7,591 nucleotides of DNA, taken from assembly GCA_900552085.1 (NCBI GenBank), contig URYB01000122.1:1-7591 (forward strand), given 5' to 3'. Positions 5,822-7,591 of the stretch are shown in pieces. Within the stretch, counting starts at the first letter, position 1. The number at the start of each line of letters is the position of its first letter. Source of the stretch: an uncultured Lachnobacterium sp. (GTDB lineage: Bacteria; Bacillota; Clostridia; Lachnospirales; Lachnospiraceae). Position numbers and translations under genes: made by a program. A model generated the notes under the pieces. The model was not told the origin of the DNA and searched no databases. It saw only the letters and a list, made by a program, of their open reading frames with translations.

Positions 5822-7591
5822 TGGGTGCTTTAGCTCTTGGAATACAGTCAGATCCTCATCGTGATGAAATGATTTCGTTTCTCTCAGAGGATGGTGCTTA
5901 CTGGCTTAATAATGATAAATGGAATCTTGAAAGCAGTGCTTTTGAGGATGCAGGAATAGAAACGAAAGGACAGAATGGAATCCTTGCAGACTTTAGCGGA
6001 TATCAAAATGAAGACATAAAAAATGAGATGAAATTTTACATCCTGCATTCGCTGAAAAACCAAAAAATATCTGTTTCAAATATATGTGGGCATTATCGCA
6101 AGATAATTGTGAAAATAGGAAATGAGTATAAGGGGTTCAGCTTTGAAAAAGCGGTTGTACAGGACACTGAATGGAACTGCAGCAAAGAAGAAATACGTCT
6201 GTATAATCTCCTGCAAAAAGAGGTTATTGAATTTATAACCGACTTTTATGATGTACGGCCTGAACTTGAAAAGGATGTTTGGCGCGCAAAGAATATACCG
6301 GGCATAAAACAGTCAGCTACAGCAAAGAGGTCTAAAACACGGCTTTCATTCGAGGAAATACCGGAATACTACAGGGAATGCGTAAAAAGGTACTTTAAGC
6401 GACTTATATATAAACGCAGCTGGTCATTCTGTCATGAAATGCTCATCTATATCAGGGCTTACTATAGATTTTTTTACGAACACGGTCATTCAGATGGCTT
6501 TCAGGAAAATTTAACGAGAAAAGATGTAGAGGATTATATATCCTGGATTGCTGAAGAACATGTTGATGATAATGCAACTTACAGAAGCAAGGCTGTTTCA
6601 TTTATCAGGAACTGGCTTGAATTCATACAGTTAGCAGAATACCCGCAGGCGCCTAAGAAGGATATGACACGTCTTATATTTGATGACGACATTCCAAAGC
6701 GTGAGCGTGCATCAGACACCTATGAAAAGATTAAATATATACCTGAGCCTGTAAGAAATGCCATTGATGCCGCAATAGATGACATAGAACCGGCTGAAAT
6801 GAAACCAGTCTATGTATTGCTTCGTGAAACAGGCTGGCGCGGAACGGACATACTGAATTTAAGATATGATAGCTGCCTTGATTATGTATGGAACTCCAAG
6901 GAAGAAATATATGTGCCTTATCTCTATGGTGAAATCACAAAAACAGGGATTCCCATCCTTAAGATACCTGTCAGAGAAGAGGTTGCATCTCTTCTTAAGA
7001 CACTTGTTGATGAAGCCAAAGGTAAAAGTACAGACGAGAATAACCCTGATAAATATCTTTTTAACACATATGAAGGAAAAAATAAAGGACTTCCTTACAG
7101 TAAACCTGCTTTTACATCGGCGGTACAGGATTTGATCAACAGGAAAAATATCTTAGACGGCAATGGCGAAATATATCACTTCAGAGCCCATTCTTTGCGT
7201 CATACCAGAGCTATGGAATACACAGAACAGGGAATGCCTATAGGAATAATACAGCAAATTTTAGGACACTGCAGTCTCCAGATGACCCTGCACTACAGTA
7301 AGGTTTCGGAAGATATGCTTTATAAAAAGTGGAATGAAACAGAGAAACTTAATCTTTTCAAACCAAATGTAGCACCACCTGAGCCTGATCATCAGAATAC
7401 AGAGGATATACATTTTGAATGCATAAGAAAAAATCTTGATGCTGTAAGAGTTCCGTTTGGTATCTGTTTTAAGCCATCTAAGATAGCCTGCAAACAGCAG
7501 ATGAATATGTGCATAGAATGTCCAAGCTTCTGTACTACCAAAGCGGATTTGCCGGAGTATGAAGCTGAAATCAAACGCATAAAAGAACAGA
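5821..7591 (+). CDS. Large tyrosine recombinase, Tn554 TnpB-like, 3' end outside the window
   Basis: The frame is open from the ATG at 5821 to the window end with no stop: 590 residues are visible, against about 630 for Tn554 TnpB, so little is missing. A long N-terminal half with a core-binding region (about residues 180-285, including KRSWSFCHEML and DVEDYISWI) precedes the catalytic domain. The catalytic set is complete: Arg340 in RETGWRGTDILNL, a candidate Lys374 in ITKTGIP, His457 and Arg460 in AHSLRHTRAM, His483 in LGHCSLQ and Tyr492 in TLHYSK. A C-terminal cluster, Cys549, Cys557, Cys564, Cys567 and Cys571 (MCIECPSFCTT), resembles the cysteine-rich tail I associate with TnpB-type recombinases and may bind zinc. 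The start overlaps the tnpA stop by one base, with AAAGG about 13 bases before. A TnpC-like or third recombinase gene would be expected just downstream. Confidence 0.88.
   Translation, partial: MGALALGIQSDPHRDEMISFLSEDGAYWLNNDKWNLESSAFEDAGIETKGQNGILADFSGYQNEDIKNEMKFYILHSLKNQKISVSNICGHYRKIIVKIGNEYKGFSFEKAVVQDTEWNCSKEEIRLYNLLQKEVIEFITDFYDVRPELEKDVWRAKNIPGIKQSATAKRSKTRLSFEEIPEYYRECVKRYFKRLIYKRSWSFCHEMLIYIRAYYRFFYEHGHSDGFQENLTRKDVEDYISWIAEEHVDDNATYRSKAVSFIRNWLEFIQLAEYPQAPKKDMTRLIFDDDIPKRERASDTYEKIKYIPEPVRNAIDAAIDDIEPAEMKPVYVLLRETGWRGTDILNLRYDSCLDYVWNSKEEIYVPYLYGEITKTGIPILKIPVREEVASLLKTLVDEAKGKSTDENNPDKYLFNTYEGKNKGLPYSKPAFTSAVQDLINRKNILDGNGEIYHFRAHSLRHTRAMEYTEQGMPIGIIQQILGHCSLQMTLHYSKVSEDMLYKKWNETEKLNLFKPNVAPPEPDHQNTEDIHFECIRKNLDAVRVPFGICFKPSKIACKQQMNMCIECPSFCTTKADLPEYEAEIKRIKEQ

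Larger units (their letters stand above)
4703..7591 (+). mobile_element. Recombinase module of a Tn554-like element (partial)
   Basis: Two overlapping tyrosine recombinase genes of unequal size, small then large, in one orientation are the signature of Tn554-family elements; recombinase-trio (RIT) elements are the main alternative. Codon choice differs from the core genes: Ile is mostly ATA in the second recombinase, while yhaM and rlmD mostly use ATT or ATC. The left end probably lies in the repeat-rich 4524-4702 gap. The right end and any cargo are outside the window. Confidence 0.7.

Noticed and set aside
6866..7135. Separate small + strand gene
   Set aside because: It lies in another frame fully inside the large recombinase, whose catalytic Lys region spans the same bases.

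Overview
The window looks like a Bacillota chromosome, most probably Clostridia/Lachnospiraceae. This rests on moderate GC content, strong AAGGAG/GGAGG ribosome-binding sites, and a YhaM-type nuclease next to a Firmicutes-type RNA uracil methyltransferase. The species cannot be set from the sequence. Every gene I accept is on the + strand.

Region 1 (1-3151) is ordinary core genome. It holds the 3' part of a trypsin-like HtrA/S1C protein with a C-terminal PDZ domain, whose protease triad looks degenerate. A complete yhaM-type 3'-5' exoribonuclease (OB fold plus HD domain) and a complete rlmD/RlmCD-type 23S rRNA m5U methyltransferase follow. They are closely spaced and probably co-transcribed.

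Region 2 (3152-4523) is where the content turns accessory. A 289-base gap carries three inverted repeats. The last is terminator-like and sits just before the ribosome-binding site of a ParB-family gene of the kind carried by integrative conjugative elements and plasmids. The ParB has an atypical middle insertion, and the DNA encoding it holds three consecutive palindromes. The 3' end of rlmD is therefore a candidate insertion point for a mobile element.

Region 3 (4524-4702) is a 179-base repeat-rich gap. It has a 70-base-period partial duplication, 9-base GTCCTCA-type iterons in both orientations, and a perfect 12-base inverted repeat whose right arm ends at the base before the next start codon.

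Region 4 (4703-7591) is a two-gene recombinase operon resembling tnpA-tnpB of the Tn554 family. The first is a 372-residue tyrosine recombinase with Leu in place of the usual first His of the HxxR box. The second overlaps it by one base and is a large tyrosine recombinase with an intact catalytic set and a C-terminal cysteine cluster, running off the window end. These genes favour the Ile codon ATA far more than the core genes do, which fits horizontal acquisition.

The simplest reading is core genes, then a mobile element anchored at the rlmD end with its ParB near the edge, then a Tn554-like recombinase module inside or next to it. No relaxase, transfer gene, replication initiator, ParA or resistance gene is visible, so the element type stays open. 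I do not see clear evidence of a wholly new system; the unusual points are the repeat architecture, the ParB insertion and the TnpA active-site change.
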